From Leishmania infantum JPCM5 (taxonomy: Eukaryota; Euglenozoa; Kinetoplastea; Trypanosomatida; Trypanosomatidae), in the NCBI RefSeq assembly GCF_000002875.2, contig NC_009417.2, positions 415,929-479,928 on the forward strand: a DNA stretch of 64,000 bases, read 5' to 3'. The notes under the pieces were generated by a model, which saw nothing but the letters and a program-made list of their open reading frames with translations, had not been told where the DNA came from and searched no databases. Both the position numbers and the translations under genes were made by a program. Positions within the stretch are counted from its first letter, which is position 1. Each line of letters begins with the position of its first letter. This document shows positions 23,030 through 33,223 of this stretch, one piece after another.

Positions 23030-25265
23030 CATGCTGCGCGGAGGGCAGGCATGCCTCTGAGCATGTAAATCTGTGTCCCTGTTCACGTGTCTGCGCCCGG
23101 TTTGGGCACGACGAAGCCGCGCGAAACACTTGCCTCACCTTTTGCTCTCGCGTATTTTCAGAAAGCGTGAAAGGCATCTCATCCGCGGGCGCGTGTCGTT
23201 GCTGTTTCCAGGCCATACGGAATGTTGGGCTGGGGTCACAGCTGCTCTGCCCGGCCAGTGTATGTGTGTCTTGGACTTAAAAGAAGGGGGGATTCCGTCC
23301 TTATCCTCTTTGTGCAGCCCACTCAGTGCCTCGCGTATTCATGGGACGTGGCGTGCAATCCGGGGTAGGCCAAAGTCGAGAAGATGCACGTGATGCGATC
23401 TCGAGCAGATCTGGAGAGATGGAAATGGCGCTCATCTCTTTGTTTTTTTTTCTTAGGAAGCACACGGCACCGCCGGACTGGGAGAGGCCGATGCCCAAGA
23501 ACGGAGAAAAAATAAAGTGCATCCGTGCAGAAGCGGCACCGCACAGCCGCCCTTCCCATGGCCTTTCTTATGTTCTGGTAGAAAACGACCCCTTCCAGCT
23601 CGTGTGTGCCCAGTCGCTATTATATATATATATGTATACATTCGCTGTTTTCGTTTGGCTGTCGTCTTTTATCGGCGTTTCTGATTTGTGTCGTAGCGTT
23701 AGTTTGGTCGGCTCCCCTCCCTCCTCCCCTAGCATGAACGCTTAAGAAGTACCTCCTCTGATGTCGTGTAGGTATCTCTTCCCATGATGGTGCCAGCCAC
23801 CGCACCGCGGTATCAGGGTCCAGTGCCCCCACTCCGTGGGGAGCCCAAGAGCCTGCATCCTGTCCTCGGGTACGGGTGCGGACTCTTGGTGCCAGCGGGC
23901 AGCTCTGTGCTGACACGGTGCGGGGGAGACGTGCGGTCGTGATCACATTTGTATCAGCTCACTACGCATCGTGCCGACGACCCAGCACGTAGTGGAAGAA
24001 GCGATCCGTACCCATCACCCCCTCCCCTACAGCGCATGTGTGCGAAGCGCGTGGCACCTGCTGCATCCGGCCGGGTGGGCCGATGAGGTGCAGATGCCGG
24101 CAGCATGACGAGAGCACCCTCGAGTTGCACCACCGGGTCCTCCAGACTCCCGTGTGAAGAGCCTCCACACCATAGTGTGGCATGCCGCGGCTTGAAGCGA
24201 CTGAGAGCGCGAAGCAAGGCACACGGGCAGGGTGCGCAGGGTCTCAGAAGGCCCTGACCTGAGGCTGGCCAACTTCCTCTCTGCGCCCATCCAGCATGCG
24301 AGTAACCCCCCCCCTGCCTACCACCCGCACGGCCGACGCCACCGCTTGTGCCCTCGAGCAGCACCCTGGCCGCGGCCCGCGTTGGATCGATGCGTGCAGT
24401 CCATCTGCGTCTCCGTGTGGGGCCGTTCACGGAGCACGCATGCATAGAAGGGACGAGGAAGGGATGAGAAGAGCCCGTTCGGCGCATGACCCCGAGATGC
24501 AACGGCAGGGCGGCTCGTCCGAGACGACGACGGATGTAGCTGCAGTGCGGCAGAGGTGGATGAGCTGTGGCTGAGCATGCGTATACGTTTGCCGGCGTGA
24601 CCTCGTGGTGAGGCGGCATGTTGAAAATGTTTTAAAAGGGCGTTATCCCATCGCCATTTGCGTCTCTGCGTGCGTGTGCGTGTGTGTGCCGATCGGATGC
24701 GCAGCTTCTAGGACAGAGGAGAGGTACATAGCGAGACGAAGAGGAGTCAGAATGCCGCGTCTACTCCCCACGCTCACGCACAGGCCGAGCAACCCCCTCC
24801 CTTCCCTCTCAGCTGTGTACGTTGAGCTCCACACACGGAACGAGAAAGCGGAAGGCCGCGCACACTGCGTGACGGATGGGCGGCGTGGAGCGTGTCTGCC
24901 CTCCCCGTTCCCCGCTCCACATATGCAGCATGGGAATGTCACGAAGAGTGGCACGTCGTACTCGTCGGTCGCTTTGCGCCGGCGTCGAGCCCCACCCCAC
25001 TCCCTCTCACATCCTTTTTCGACCTCATCCACCCCTGCTCGAGAGCAGAGGGGCTGCGCTCGAATTCCTCTCTCGGCTGCTTCTCGCCGTCTCTCTACAC
25101 CGTGCAACCCTGATGTGCTGGGTGCTACACCTCTCCCACCCCTTCCTCTCGCCTGTCCTTCTCTCGCTCTGTACATGACGGCTACTCAGCGCTGTACACC
25201 ACGTCGCACAGCACCACCCACGTGCCTACATCGCGCGGACGGATCGACTAGATTCTGTTCGCGCC
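23030..25265. other. Intergenic region with SIDER-like element
   Basis: No gene is seen. A TA tract lies near 23618-23637, a SIDER-like retroposon fills about 23785-24640, and a pyrimidine-rich stretch at 25131-25170 followed by AG at 25188-25189 is a likely splice acceptor for the next gene. Confidence 0.65.
23785..24640 (+). mobile_element. SIDER-like short degenerate retroposon (sense)
   Basis: Its 5' end (TATCAGGGTCCAGT, then CCACTCCGTGGGGAGCCCAAG) aligns with the 5' end of the element at 62985 (TCTCAGGGTCCAGT, then CCACTCTGTATGGGAAGAAGCC). It then diverges, suggesting another subfamily. It ends in A/T-rich sequence (GTTGAAAATGTTTTAAAA). About 855 bp would be near the larger SIDER class, but two overlapping fragments are also possible. 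It starts about 755 bases after the stop of the gene ending at 23029, so it is probably in that 3' UTR. Confidence 0.55.
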
Positions 25266-28200
25266 ATGTCGTCCGAAGACTACGAAGAGAGTGGCGTCGC
25301 CTCTGATCGTGAGCGCGATGCGAACGATGATGTTGAGGGGGAAGACGACGAATCAGCGTCCGACTCCGCGGAGGAGCTGAAGCCGCGTTCCTTACACCCC
25401 TCCGACAAGGAAGCGGTGGAAGAGGAAGAAGAGGAGGACTACGACGCACTCGACGACGCACCCGCGCCAAAACCGCTCCCAAAGACGATCAGCCTAATGC
25501 TACCTCGGAAAGCGTCAGCGGGGGCGGCGTGCGAACCAACGCGCGTGTACGTGTGCCTGACACGTGGCATGATTGGTCGATCTCTGGAACGCGATGCCCA
25601 CAGCGAGGACAGCGACAGCGATGGGGAAGACGAGGAGGCCGCTGCCTCGTCAACCGCTCCACTGGCAGCGGCAGCAGGGAGAGTTGGCGCCGACGATGAA
25701 GCAGGAGAGGATGAAGTGAGCAGTGCCGCCGCGACATTGCAGGGCTGCTGCGCAGACCATCACCACTACGAGACCGACTACGCGGAGCCCCTGGCGGCAT
25801 TGCGGCGTCGCCTCATCCTTCGGCACCTTCACGGTAACCAAAAATGCCAGCAGCGCTTCCTGTTGTCCGAACGCGCGCGCGAGAAGCGGGCAGCTCAGTC
25901 ACCCCACGGCGACGCAGCAGTTGGGGAAGGAGAAGGGAGCGACGGCAGTGGGGAGGCAGAAAACAGCAGCACCAACCCACTCGAAACGATGGTGTGGCCG
26001 TGGACGGCTGTGCAGAAACCTCCGCCGTACTGGCTTCCAGCTCTTCTATCCAACGACATTCACACATTTCAGCGCATTCTTCAAATCATGTACGGCTGGA
26101 TCATTGCCCCAGACCCGCACCCATCCGACCAGCTGCAGCTCGACGCGGCTGGGCAACTTTGCACCGCCACACCAGGTACCAAGAAAGAAAGGGATGACGC
26201 GGACGCCGAGGACTCCGAGAAGGCAGACTTTTTCCTCGCCTCCGGCGCCTTTCCTGGCGCTGGCAGTGAGGAGACGAGCACCGACAGCGCGAATCGGGAG
26301 AGCCCGGCACCCGCGCGGTGCACGTCGAAGAGCTTGCTCGGCGCCTTCAACGAGTGTGAGGTCGACGAAGAGCAGCGCCACTCGGACGAGGAGTCGCCGA
26401 ACCAGCAGCCCGACCTGGAATCACAGGATAGCCCCAGCTGCTCACGCGCGATGCAGAGCATTTCCACAGCCCCACCACCTGTCGCCGCACTGCCGTATTT
26501 CCCGTTCGCCGAGTACGAGTTTTACATCGTGTTCGACGAGGCTAGTGAGGAATGGCACCTTCTGGACACGCACCCGCTCTTCGTGATGGAGGCCTGTCGA
26601 CGCCGACGAGCAGAGCAGATGAGTCACGAAGGGGACCAGCCGGAGGCCGAGACGAGGGACGGCGCTGACCTCGGAAGTGACGAGGAGACCGCGAGCGAGG
26701 CAGAGAGCGAAGGAGAGGAAGAGAACGAGGAAACGGTGAAGGGCAGCTGTCATGTCCCACGGTACGCACTGGACACTATAGTCCCTGTAAGCCCCGTCAT
26801 TCTGGCGGCGCTCTTCTCCCCCGCTGCGTTGCGGTGTTGTCTCCTGCAGCCTCTTCAGGCAGAGCCGCGCAATGAGGACGACTCTGATGAGCCGGAGGGC
26901 CACGACGCGGACAGCGACGCGGCCGCTGCAGCGTCTCTGCGAAGTGTCTCCCCTCACGCTGTGCTGCGAACCTTTGACCACGCCTGGCTGTCTGTGGACA
27001 TGTCAGTTGCTCTCCCCATTTTGGCGACCATCTGCCGCGCCCGGCAACGTGTCCTGCAGCAGGATGCACTGCGAATTCCCTACGCACTCGGCAATTTGTG
27101 GATCGATGTGAACCCCCTCTACGCGCTGTCCGCCTTCGCCGACGTCGTCAATGCTGCCGGGGTCGATGAGGTGCGTCTGTGGAGAGCGCCGCCGGGGCAG
27201 CACCCGGAAGACGACGACGACGACGGGGACAGCGATAGTGGCGAGGTTTCGGCAGAAGGAAGCACGATGAGGGCGGCAGAGCTGTGCTCCCCACACCGGT
27301 GGGGCACCGCCCTGGACAGCATCGTTGACCCCGGCCATTACGGCCGCCTGGTGTTGAACGCTCTGTTAGATGCCGGCCTGCTCCCTACGCGGCCGGTAGA
27401 GCTGGCGATCTTTCATCACCTCAGTCTCTTGCGCCTGGCGCTGTGGTGGTGGATGCGGTTGCCCCCGAAGCTGATTCAGAAGTGGGGTGTCGACGCAGCA
27501 GACGATGGGCACGTCGCGGATGACAGTGCAGACGACGATGCCGGCATGGCGGAAATGTCCGACGAGGAGGCAGAGGACGAGGGCGTCACCGATGAGGAGC
27601 TGAACGAGATGACGGTCAACGATGTCACCGAGTTCCTCCTACAGCGCATTGAGAATATGAACGACCGCGACGCCCGTTTGCGGAGTCTCCGCTTGCGCAA
27701 GCGGCACCCAACGGTGGCGTTTGCGCCGCTTCTTCAGCGTGTGCTGCTGGAACTGCAGAGGCGCCTCAATCGCATGAGCGCCGTGGACGCGCGCCGCGTG
27801 CCACTAGCCCCGTCGCAGTACACGCTGCAGGAGAGCGTGGCGCGCACGTACGTCGCAGAGCGACTTGAGAGCGGGCATCCTCATCAGGACCCTCTCGTGA
27901 CCGCTGCTTTTGTTGGTCTCGCCGGTCGCACCCCTGCCGCTACTCACGAAATGTCGGCTGCGCCTGTGGCAGTGGGAGCCGCACACGCTGCCGCCGTACG
28001 TCATCAGCGGCTGTATCAGAGCGACCTCGTCCTGCTCCTGTTGGCCCTCACGACGACACCAGCACCTCTGCCCTCGCGTGCCGCGACGATCCTCGACGTC
28101 GACGACCGATTCGCCTCCGTTGTTGAGGAGAACGCCTGCGCGGCAGAAGAGAATTTGAAAGAGGCACAGAGCGACGACGTCGACGCCCACACCGCACTCT

Positions 28201-29423
28201 TCTCGTACCTGCTAGAGGTGAAGTCGATGCGGTTTGTGCGGCGCCCGCAAGACCGCATCCGCGCCGGGACCACCAAACTGCTTCTGCTCTGCGCTGTTGA
28301 CTTCTGCCGTGGTGCGACGCGGCAGCGCGTCTTTGGACACGTACCGCCATTTGAACTGTTCGGGAGCACCGGATATTGCCCCCTGTCTGATCTAGTCCAG
28401 GCGTGGTCGTGCACCTGCAGGAGTGACCGGAATGGCAACCGCGCCAAGAAAGCGGCCACGGTGCAGGTGTTTGCTTACTATATGTGGAATGAGATTCGGT
28501 GGCGCCTCCGCAAGGGTCAGTACAGCGACGCTGCGGTTGGCAGGATGCGTGAGCGGCTGCCAGAGCTTTTCGAGCTGATCGACTCTCACAGCAGCACCTA
28601 CGACGCCATCCTCGCCCACCTCGACGCTGAAGCAGCAGCGGACAGCGAAACCGACCGCAGCGGCGGTGACGGGTCGATGAGCGCGTTGGTAGCGGAAAGC
28701 CGCACCCCGTCCACTGATGCTTCGCTGCGTGCCTCTGGTAAGCAAAATTATGATGTTGCATCCTTGCCGGCGGCCGCCGCACAGCGCGAAAGGCATTCCC
28801 TGATTAGCACTGAAGTGCTCAACGCCATCCGGGCGGAGGAGCGTGGGGAGGTCGACCTAGCCCCCACCTCGGTCTCGCTGCCTCTCACGCTGGCTTACCC
28901 CAACGCCTACAGTGCGCATGTCCTCGAGTCGAAGGCGCGCGTCAACGCGCTCTGGCAGTCCTTCGCGGTTTCCTCGCATACCTACATGACCGCTGAGACG
29001 CTGCACACGTTGCTTTTTGGTTCGGATGCTCACCACAGGGGAGACGCGGCGGGGGTCGCCGTTGGTGCGGCTGGCGGCACTCGCCGCTTTCACACTGCGG
29101 CTTTGAGGGTCATGTTCGAAAACGGCATCACGTCTGTGCAGGCGTGTCCACTGGATGGTCCAGAGACACCCGCCATCGAAGAGGCGCTGCAGCGGGCCGA
29201 CCTGCCAGCAGTGAAAATTCTGCTAGGCCTCGGCGCCGCATCGCTGCGGGATACCTGCCAGAACGGTAGCGCAACGTTGCAGTCGTGTGCGGAGAAGTTA
29301 TTTAGCCCGGCCGAGATGGACGCCCTTCGCTTTGTGGCATGCAAGAACAAGCGGGTGATGCGGTCTGACCCGCGGCTGCATTTCGGCGCCCGTCGCTTCG
29401 GCAGCGCCGTGGCGAACCCGTGA
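25266..29423 (+). CDS. Large acidic protein of unknown function with ankyrin-like C-terminal segment
   Basis: A 1385-residue protein that I do not recognise. The ATG is the first in frame after the AG at 25188. Asp/Glu/Ser-rich, probably disordered stretches alternate with hydrophobic, Leu-rich helical blocks: acidic at about 1-65, 100-155, 215-240, 310-385, 460-500, 650-670 and 740-785; helical in between, for example around 700-735 (FHHLSLLRLALWWWMRLPPK) and 920-945 (LYQSDLVLLLLALTT). Near the C-terminus, about 1300-1350, one segment (AIEEALQRADLPAVKILLGLGA) looks like an ankyrin helix pair. No signal peptide or transmembrane segment is evident. The mix of acidic linkers and helical repeats suggests a scaffold, but no partner or compartment can be read from the sequence. 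Confidence 0.85.
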   Translation: MSSEDYEESGVASDRERDANDDVEGEDDESASDSAEELKPRSLHPSDKEAVEEEEEEDYDALDDAPAPKPLPKTISLMLPRKASAGAACEPTRVYVCLTRGMIGRSLERDAHSEDSDSDGEDEEAAASSTAPLAAAAGRVGADDEAGEDEVSSAAATLQGCCADHHHYETDYAEPLAALRRRLILRHLHGNQKCQQRFLLSERAREKRAAQSPHGDAAVGEGEGSDGSGEAENSSTNPLETMVWPWTAVQKPPPYWLPALLSNDIHTFQRILQIMYGWIIAPDPHPSDQLQLDAAGQLCTATPGTKKERDDADAEDSEKADFFLASGAFPGAGSEETSTDSANRESPAPARCTSKSLLGAFNECEVDEEQRHSDEESPNQQPDLESQDSPSCSRAMQSISTAPPPVAALPYFPFAEYEFYIVFDEASEEWHLLDTHPLFVMEACRRRRAEQMSHEGDQPEAETRDGADLGSDEETASEAESEGEEENEETVKGSCHVPRYALDTIVPVSPVILAALFSPAALRCCLLQPLQAEPRNEDDSDEPEGHDADSDAAAAASLRSVSPHAVLRTFDHAWLSVDMSVALPILATICRARQRVLQQDALRIPYALGNLWIDVNPLYALSAFADVVNAAGVDEVRLWRAPPGQHPEDDDDDGDSDSGEVSAEGSTMRAAELCSPHRWGTALDSIVDPGHYGRLVLNALLDAGLLPTRPVELAIFHHLSLLRLALWWWMRLPPKLIQKWGVDAADDGHVADDSADDDAGMAEMSDEEAEDEGVTDEELNEMTVNDVTEFLLQRIENMNDRDARLRSLRLRKRHPTVAFAPLLQRVLLELQRRLNRMSAVDARRVPLAPSQYTLQESVARTYVAERLESGHPHQDPLVTAAFVGLAGRTPAATHEMSAAPVAVGAAHAAAVRHQRLYQSDLVLLLLALTTTPAPLPSRAATILDVDDRFASVVEENACAAEENLKEAQSDDVDAHTALFSYLLEVKSMRFVRRPQDRIRAGTTKLLLLCAVDFCRGATRQRVFGHVPPFELFGSTGYCPLSDLVQAWSCTCRSDRNGNRAKKAATVQVFAYYMWNEIRWRLRKGQYSDAAVGRMRERLPELFELIDSHSSTYDAILAHLDAEAAADSETDRSGGDGSMSALVAESRTPSTDASLRASGKQNYDVASLPAAAAQRERHSLISTEVLNAIRAEERGEVDLAPTSVSLPLTLAYPNAYSAHVLESKARVNALWQSFAVSSHTYMTAETLHTLLFGSDAHHRGDAAGVAVGAAGGTRRFHTAALRVMFENGITSVQACPLDGPETPAIEEALQRADLPAVKILLGLGAASLRDTCQNGSATLQSCAEKLFSPAEMDALRFVACKNKRVMRSDPRLHFGARRFGSAVANP

Positions 29424-30505
29424 GACAGGAAATGCTGGCCAGAGCGAAGAGGGGCACGCCGCTGGATGAAGTGTTCTAGCCCCTCCGCTCTGCCACCGCC
29501 CCAGCTCCCCTCGGGATGGGACAGGGGCGTGGAGGAAAGGACACAAAAGGCGGTGTCGGCGTTCGCGCGCTCTTCACCGCTGGGCCTTCCTACTTGGCGA
29601 CCCATCCACTCCCCGACATTCTCTCCGGGTCTCCCGCTTTCTTCCCGGCGCACACAGGTGCGTGCGTGCTGTTGCTACGGCGGCACTTTCTATTCCATGC
29701 ATGCCTCCCTCTTTGGGCGTGTCTGTGTGTGCATAACGGTTGCGTCCATCCTCGCCAGTCGCGTGCGTCCACCCCACCGTGACCACACTCCTCACGGTGT
29801 TCTTCCTCCTTAGTTCATGCACACAGGAAATCTCATCTGATGTACAATAAAGGGCCCCTCAAGCCCTTGTTTCTCATGTTTCTGTGCTTTCCTTTCAGTC
29901 CTGCCTCGTCCCATGCTCCCACCTGTACCGTTCTCGGCTTCATCGAGCCGAAGGGGAGAAGAGGCGGGAAAGCTTCGACTGCGATCACGACAATGGCATC
30001 TTCTCATGTATCCGCATCGGATGAAGTACAGCCAAGGGCAAACTTGGGCACCACCACGCGGTCAAGCACACGACAGCGCACAAGAAGAAGGACAAGAAAA
30101 TGATTTGTCACTTTGACGGTGCTCACTGCAAGATGGCGACGACGTCTGTGTCGACGTAGTCGTCGACGCTGCAAACCCCAAAGGTGTGCTCGAGCGCACA
30201 TCCGCTCTCCCTTCTTCACCTCTGTCCCACCCCTCCCCTTCAGTCCGCCGGTGCCGATTACGAAGACCTGCAGCATCACACAAAGAAAACAGCCGCCACA
30301 CCTTCTCCCTACCTCACCGTCTCTAGCTGTGCGCGCGCTGCCGCACCTCTCATTCTCACGCCGTATCTCTCCCATTCCGCGGCTGACTTACGGCTGCACG
30401 TCTCACCCTTTACAAAGGGGCCTCCTCTCCGGAGGCACCAGCAGTCCCTCTCGGAATTACGTACAGCATCACCCACACACGCGCAGAGTCCGTCGCAAGT
30501 ACATC
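29424..30505. other. Intergenic region
   Basis: No gene is seen. The last 300 bases are pyrimidine-rich and precede the dynein light chain ATG. The open frame that continues upstream of 30506 has no in-frame ATG. Confidence 0.7.
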
Positions 30506-31816
30506 ATGGGCCAGGTAGATAGTGGCGCGCCTCTCCTCCAGTTGAACCCACCGGTGCTGGTGCGCACCACCCGCGGCGACCTGGGCGCCATCGACCTATA
30601 TGCGCTTCGACGGGCCACCGCAGAGGCGGTCCTTGCCACCCCTGCAGTGACCAACTCTCCACACCCACCAAATGCTGGCGCCACCGCACTGTCCTTCGCG
30701 GCGCGCAAGCTGCACGACGCCAAGCGTACGGCGCACGTGTACCGGCAGACACGCGACGCCACCGTGCTGGCTATGCCTGGTGTGTCGGTTGGTCCGCTAG
30801 CGCGAGCGCAAACTCTCCATGCGAGTGAAAAACTCAAAGGCTCGCTCGTTGGCAGTGCAACTTACAAAGAAACAGCCACCTACACCGGCGCTGCTGCTGC
30901 CGCGACGGGCAACTCTAGACATCGCCCGGCGGCAGGCGTGCGGCACAGCGTCGGCTCCGCTCCTCCATCACCGACTGCTGGCTCAGTGTCGAGCCGAGGT
31001 GCCGCTTCCCGCGCGCCGACGCCAGCCATCGCCACAGCGGCTGCGGTTTCTGTCAATGGCCAGGGAGTGTCGATGAACATGCCGCACCTCATGCGGCACA
31101 TCCAGGACACCGGGGCACTGCTTGACACTCTCTTCCCCATTCAGCAGCAGTCCGCCGCCGCCGTCCCTCCTAGCTGTACTGGGTCTCCGAGCGGCGTAAG
31201 TGGCGACAGCGAAGCTGCCCAGGAGGACGTGGAGCAGCTGGTCTCTGTTCAGACGGTCTCGGCAGCGCCTGCGTTTCGCGAGGATGTCGTGGCGCTCCAT
31301 GCTACACTGCAGAAGCGCCTCGAGGAGCGCCGCGCGCGGCCTACGGGCCTGTGCCCCATTCGGCGCGCGCTCTATTGTGACCTGTTCTCAGAGCTGGTGC
31401 GCCAGATTACAGTCGAGGAGCCGGCGCGGGGTCTGCTGCTGGCCCGCGTGCGGGAGGAAGCGGAACACGCCCTCCAGGTCCACGCCGCTTTGCTGCGCGA
31501 AGGTCAACGGTTTGTCGCCAGTAAGCTGATGCAGGACAAGCATGACGCACTCGCCCTGAAAGAGCGCATCGCTGCCCTGCGTCAGGAAAAGGTGGCGTTA
31601 GAGGTACAGAAGCACGAGTTGCTCGAGACGCTGAAGGAAATGGAGCAGCGCTTCGAGGAGGAACGGCAGCTGCGGCGCAAGCAGCAGCAGGATGAGGTGA
31701 AGTACTTGCGGCACGCGAACCAGCAGCTGAGCCTGCGACTGAAGATGGAGACGGAGCGAGAGTCGGCCGCGGCTGAGGTAGAGGGCAGCAGTGAGGCAGC
31801 GCCAGCGACGTCGTAA
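30506..31816 (+). CDS. Axonemal dynein light chain p28-like protein with long N-terminal extension
   Basis: A 436-residue protein. The C-terminal part (about 255-425) matches the axonemal dynein light chain p28/DNALI1 family: LHATLQKRLEERRARPTGLC, then PIRRALYCDLFSELVRQITV, ERGLLL-like ARGLLLARVREE, and a Glu/Lys/Gln-rich coiled coil from about 340. p28 binds inner-arm dynein heavy chains in flagellar axonemes; family members are usually about 250 residues. Here some 250 extra residues precede the domain, rich in Ala, Ser, Pro and Thr. The start MGQVDSG has Gly2 and Ser6, the usual N-myristoylation pattern, which could tether the protein to flagellar membrane. The start at 30506 is the first in-frame ATG. 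A flagellar role is inferred from the family. The extension may mark a trypanosomatid-specific paralogue. Confidence 0.88.
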   Translation: MGQVDSGAPLLQLNPPVLVRTTRGDLGAIDLYALRRATAEAVLATPAVTNSPHPPNAGATALSFAARKLHDAKRTAHVYRQTRDATVLAMPGVSVGPLARAQTLHASEKLKGSLVGSATYKETATYTGAAAAATGNSRHRPAAGVRHSVGSAPPSPTAGSVSSRGAASRAPTPAIATAAAVSVNGQGVSMNMPHLMRHIQDTGALLDTLFPIQQQSAAAVPPSCTGSPSGVSGDSEAAQEDVEQLVSVQTVSAAPAFREDVVALHATLQKRLEERRARPTGLCPIRRALYCDLFSELVRQITVEEPARGLLLARVREEAEHALQVHAALLREGQRFVASKLMQDKHDALALKERIAALRQEKVALEVQKHELLETLKEMEQRFEEERQLRRKQQQDEVKYLRHANQQLSLRLKMETERESAAAEVEGSSEAAPATS

Positions 31817-33223
31817 ACTAGCCCCTTTCTCTCGGGGATTCTTTTGGTGTGCTTGCTTCTATTCTCGCTTGCATGTGTCCAACGATTCGTGGTGTGTGCA
31901 CACGATACGGGGGAGAGAGGCACCGCGTGCATTCGGTAGTCGTCGACCCTAAAAACCTCCCCCACATTGCCGTACCCCTCTTCCCTTTGTCTCCATGCGA
32001 TGTAGAATAGAACGTCGTCTTTTTTGTTTTTCTGTGGTGGCTTGCTAGCGTTGTTGGTCGTCGTCGTCGCGGTGTTGGGCCCCTTCGCCGTTGATGCGAT
32101 GCAACTTTGTTCTTGCCTCAAACGTGTGTGTCCGTGCGCGCGTCCGGTTACCCTTGATGTACATGTTGTCGATCTTGCAGCAGCCCATCCCCGCCACCGC
32201 CACCACCACCACTACCCCCTTCTCCACTCCTCTGCTCGCTGTGCGGGCACGTCTGTGTGGAAAAGGAGGAGGGGCGGGGGTCGGCGTCCACGTTGCAGCG
32301 CCTCCCCAAAGTGAAGAATCGTGGCGTGACGGGGTGTCTCCACTCATGCGATGCGCGTTTGCGCAGTGAAGCGAGAAAAGGTGCTGTCGAGGGGGTGCTC
32401 ACGGATCAAGTGAAGCGAGAACGTTAAAAGCGAAATCAGCGACGAAAGGAAACGGGTGTCCACTCTTGAAGGTCTCCTGTTCACGCTACGGGTACTTGTT
32501 TGTCCACGGGGATGAGGTGGTGCGGCAGTGCACAGTGGTGTAAGTATGCTTGAGTCAAGGTGCAGTTGTGGCATTCCACTTACTCTTGCTGAGAGTGGCC
32601 AGTCGAGAAAGTGAGGGAGCAACACGACCGGCGCACACCACTGGAGTTGCCTGCTCGCCGCCGTTGGGGAAGCGATGGTGTTCTATCGTCATTGAACCCA
32701 AGCGACTCCGCCGAGGGAGGACCCTCGTTTGCACCAGCAAGCGCTTCCCGCAGCTCCCTTGCGTGTGTGATGGCAAGTCTATCGTTCTCCCCAACATCAC
32801 CCAATCACCCACCCTGATCTCCACCTCTGCGTCTCTGTTCTCTTTTTCTTCTGCTTCCGTCACGAACTCACCGCAATTCCCGTCACAGAACTGAAAAGAT
32901 CGCACCATCTGTGCGGTCGACAACTCAAGTCCTGCCATTGTTCTGCAGGTGTGTGTGCATAGGGGTGGGTTGTGCACGAGCTAGCTCGCCTCAAATCGCC
33001 CCTCTCAGCCTTGGTGCGATCTTAGCAGGGAGAAGAGCAAAAAGGGCGGCCACCGGTGCCTCTTAGAAGATCACATAGGGAGAAGAAAGGGTTTAACGCT
33101 ATGCAGGCAAGCGCCTACACGCCACAATCCTCTCCTTCCCTCCTTTCTTCCTTCCCTTCATCTGTATCGGCCGAGACTATCAAACCTCCATCACTCTTAC
33201 CTCATCTGTTGTCTCGCTCAGAT
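31817..33223. other. Intergenic region
   Basis: No gene is seen. A strong pyrimidine tract at 33129-33160 lies just before the AG that probably defines the 5' end of the next mRNA. Confidence 0.7.
33129..33175 (+). promoter_or_regulatory. Predicted trans-splice acceptor (pyrimidine tract plus AG)
   Basis: About 30 nearly pure pyrimidines followed by the first AG at 33174-33175, 49 bases before ATG 33224. It lies downstream of the in-frame ATG at 33101, so that ATG would not be in the mature mRNA. Confidence 0.6.

Noticed and set aside
23954..24619. 221-codon minus-strand open frame
   Set aside because: Lies entirely in the SIDER-like element; no retroposon protein motif is visible.
30113..30505. 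Upstream extension of the p28-like gene
   Set aside because: No in-frame ATG; the open frame begins at a non-ATG codon and its translation is UTR-like.
33056..33223. Upstream extension of the 887-residue protein, including ATG 33101
   Set aside because: The strong pyrimidine tract and AG at 33174 lie downstream of this ATG, so it is probably not in the mature mRNA.
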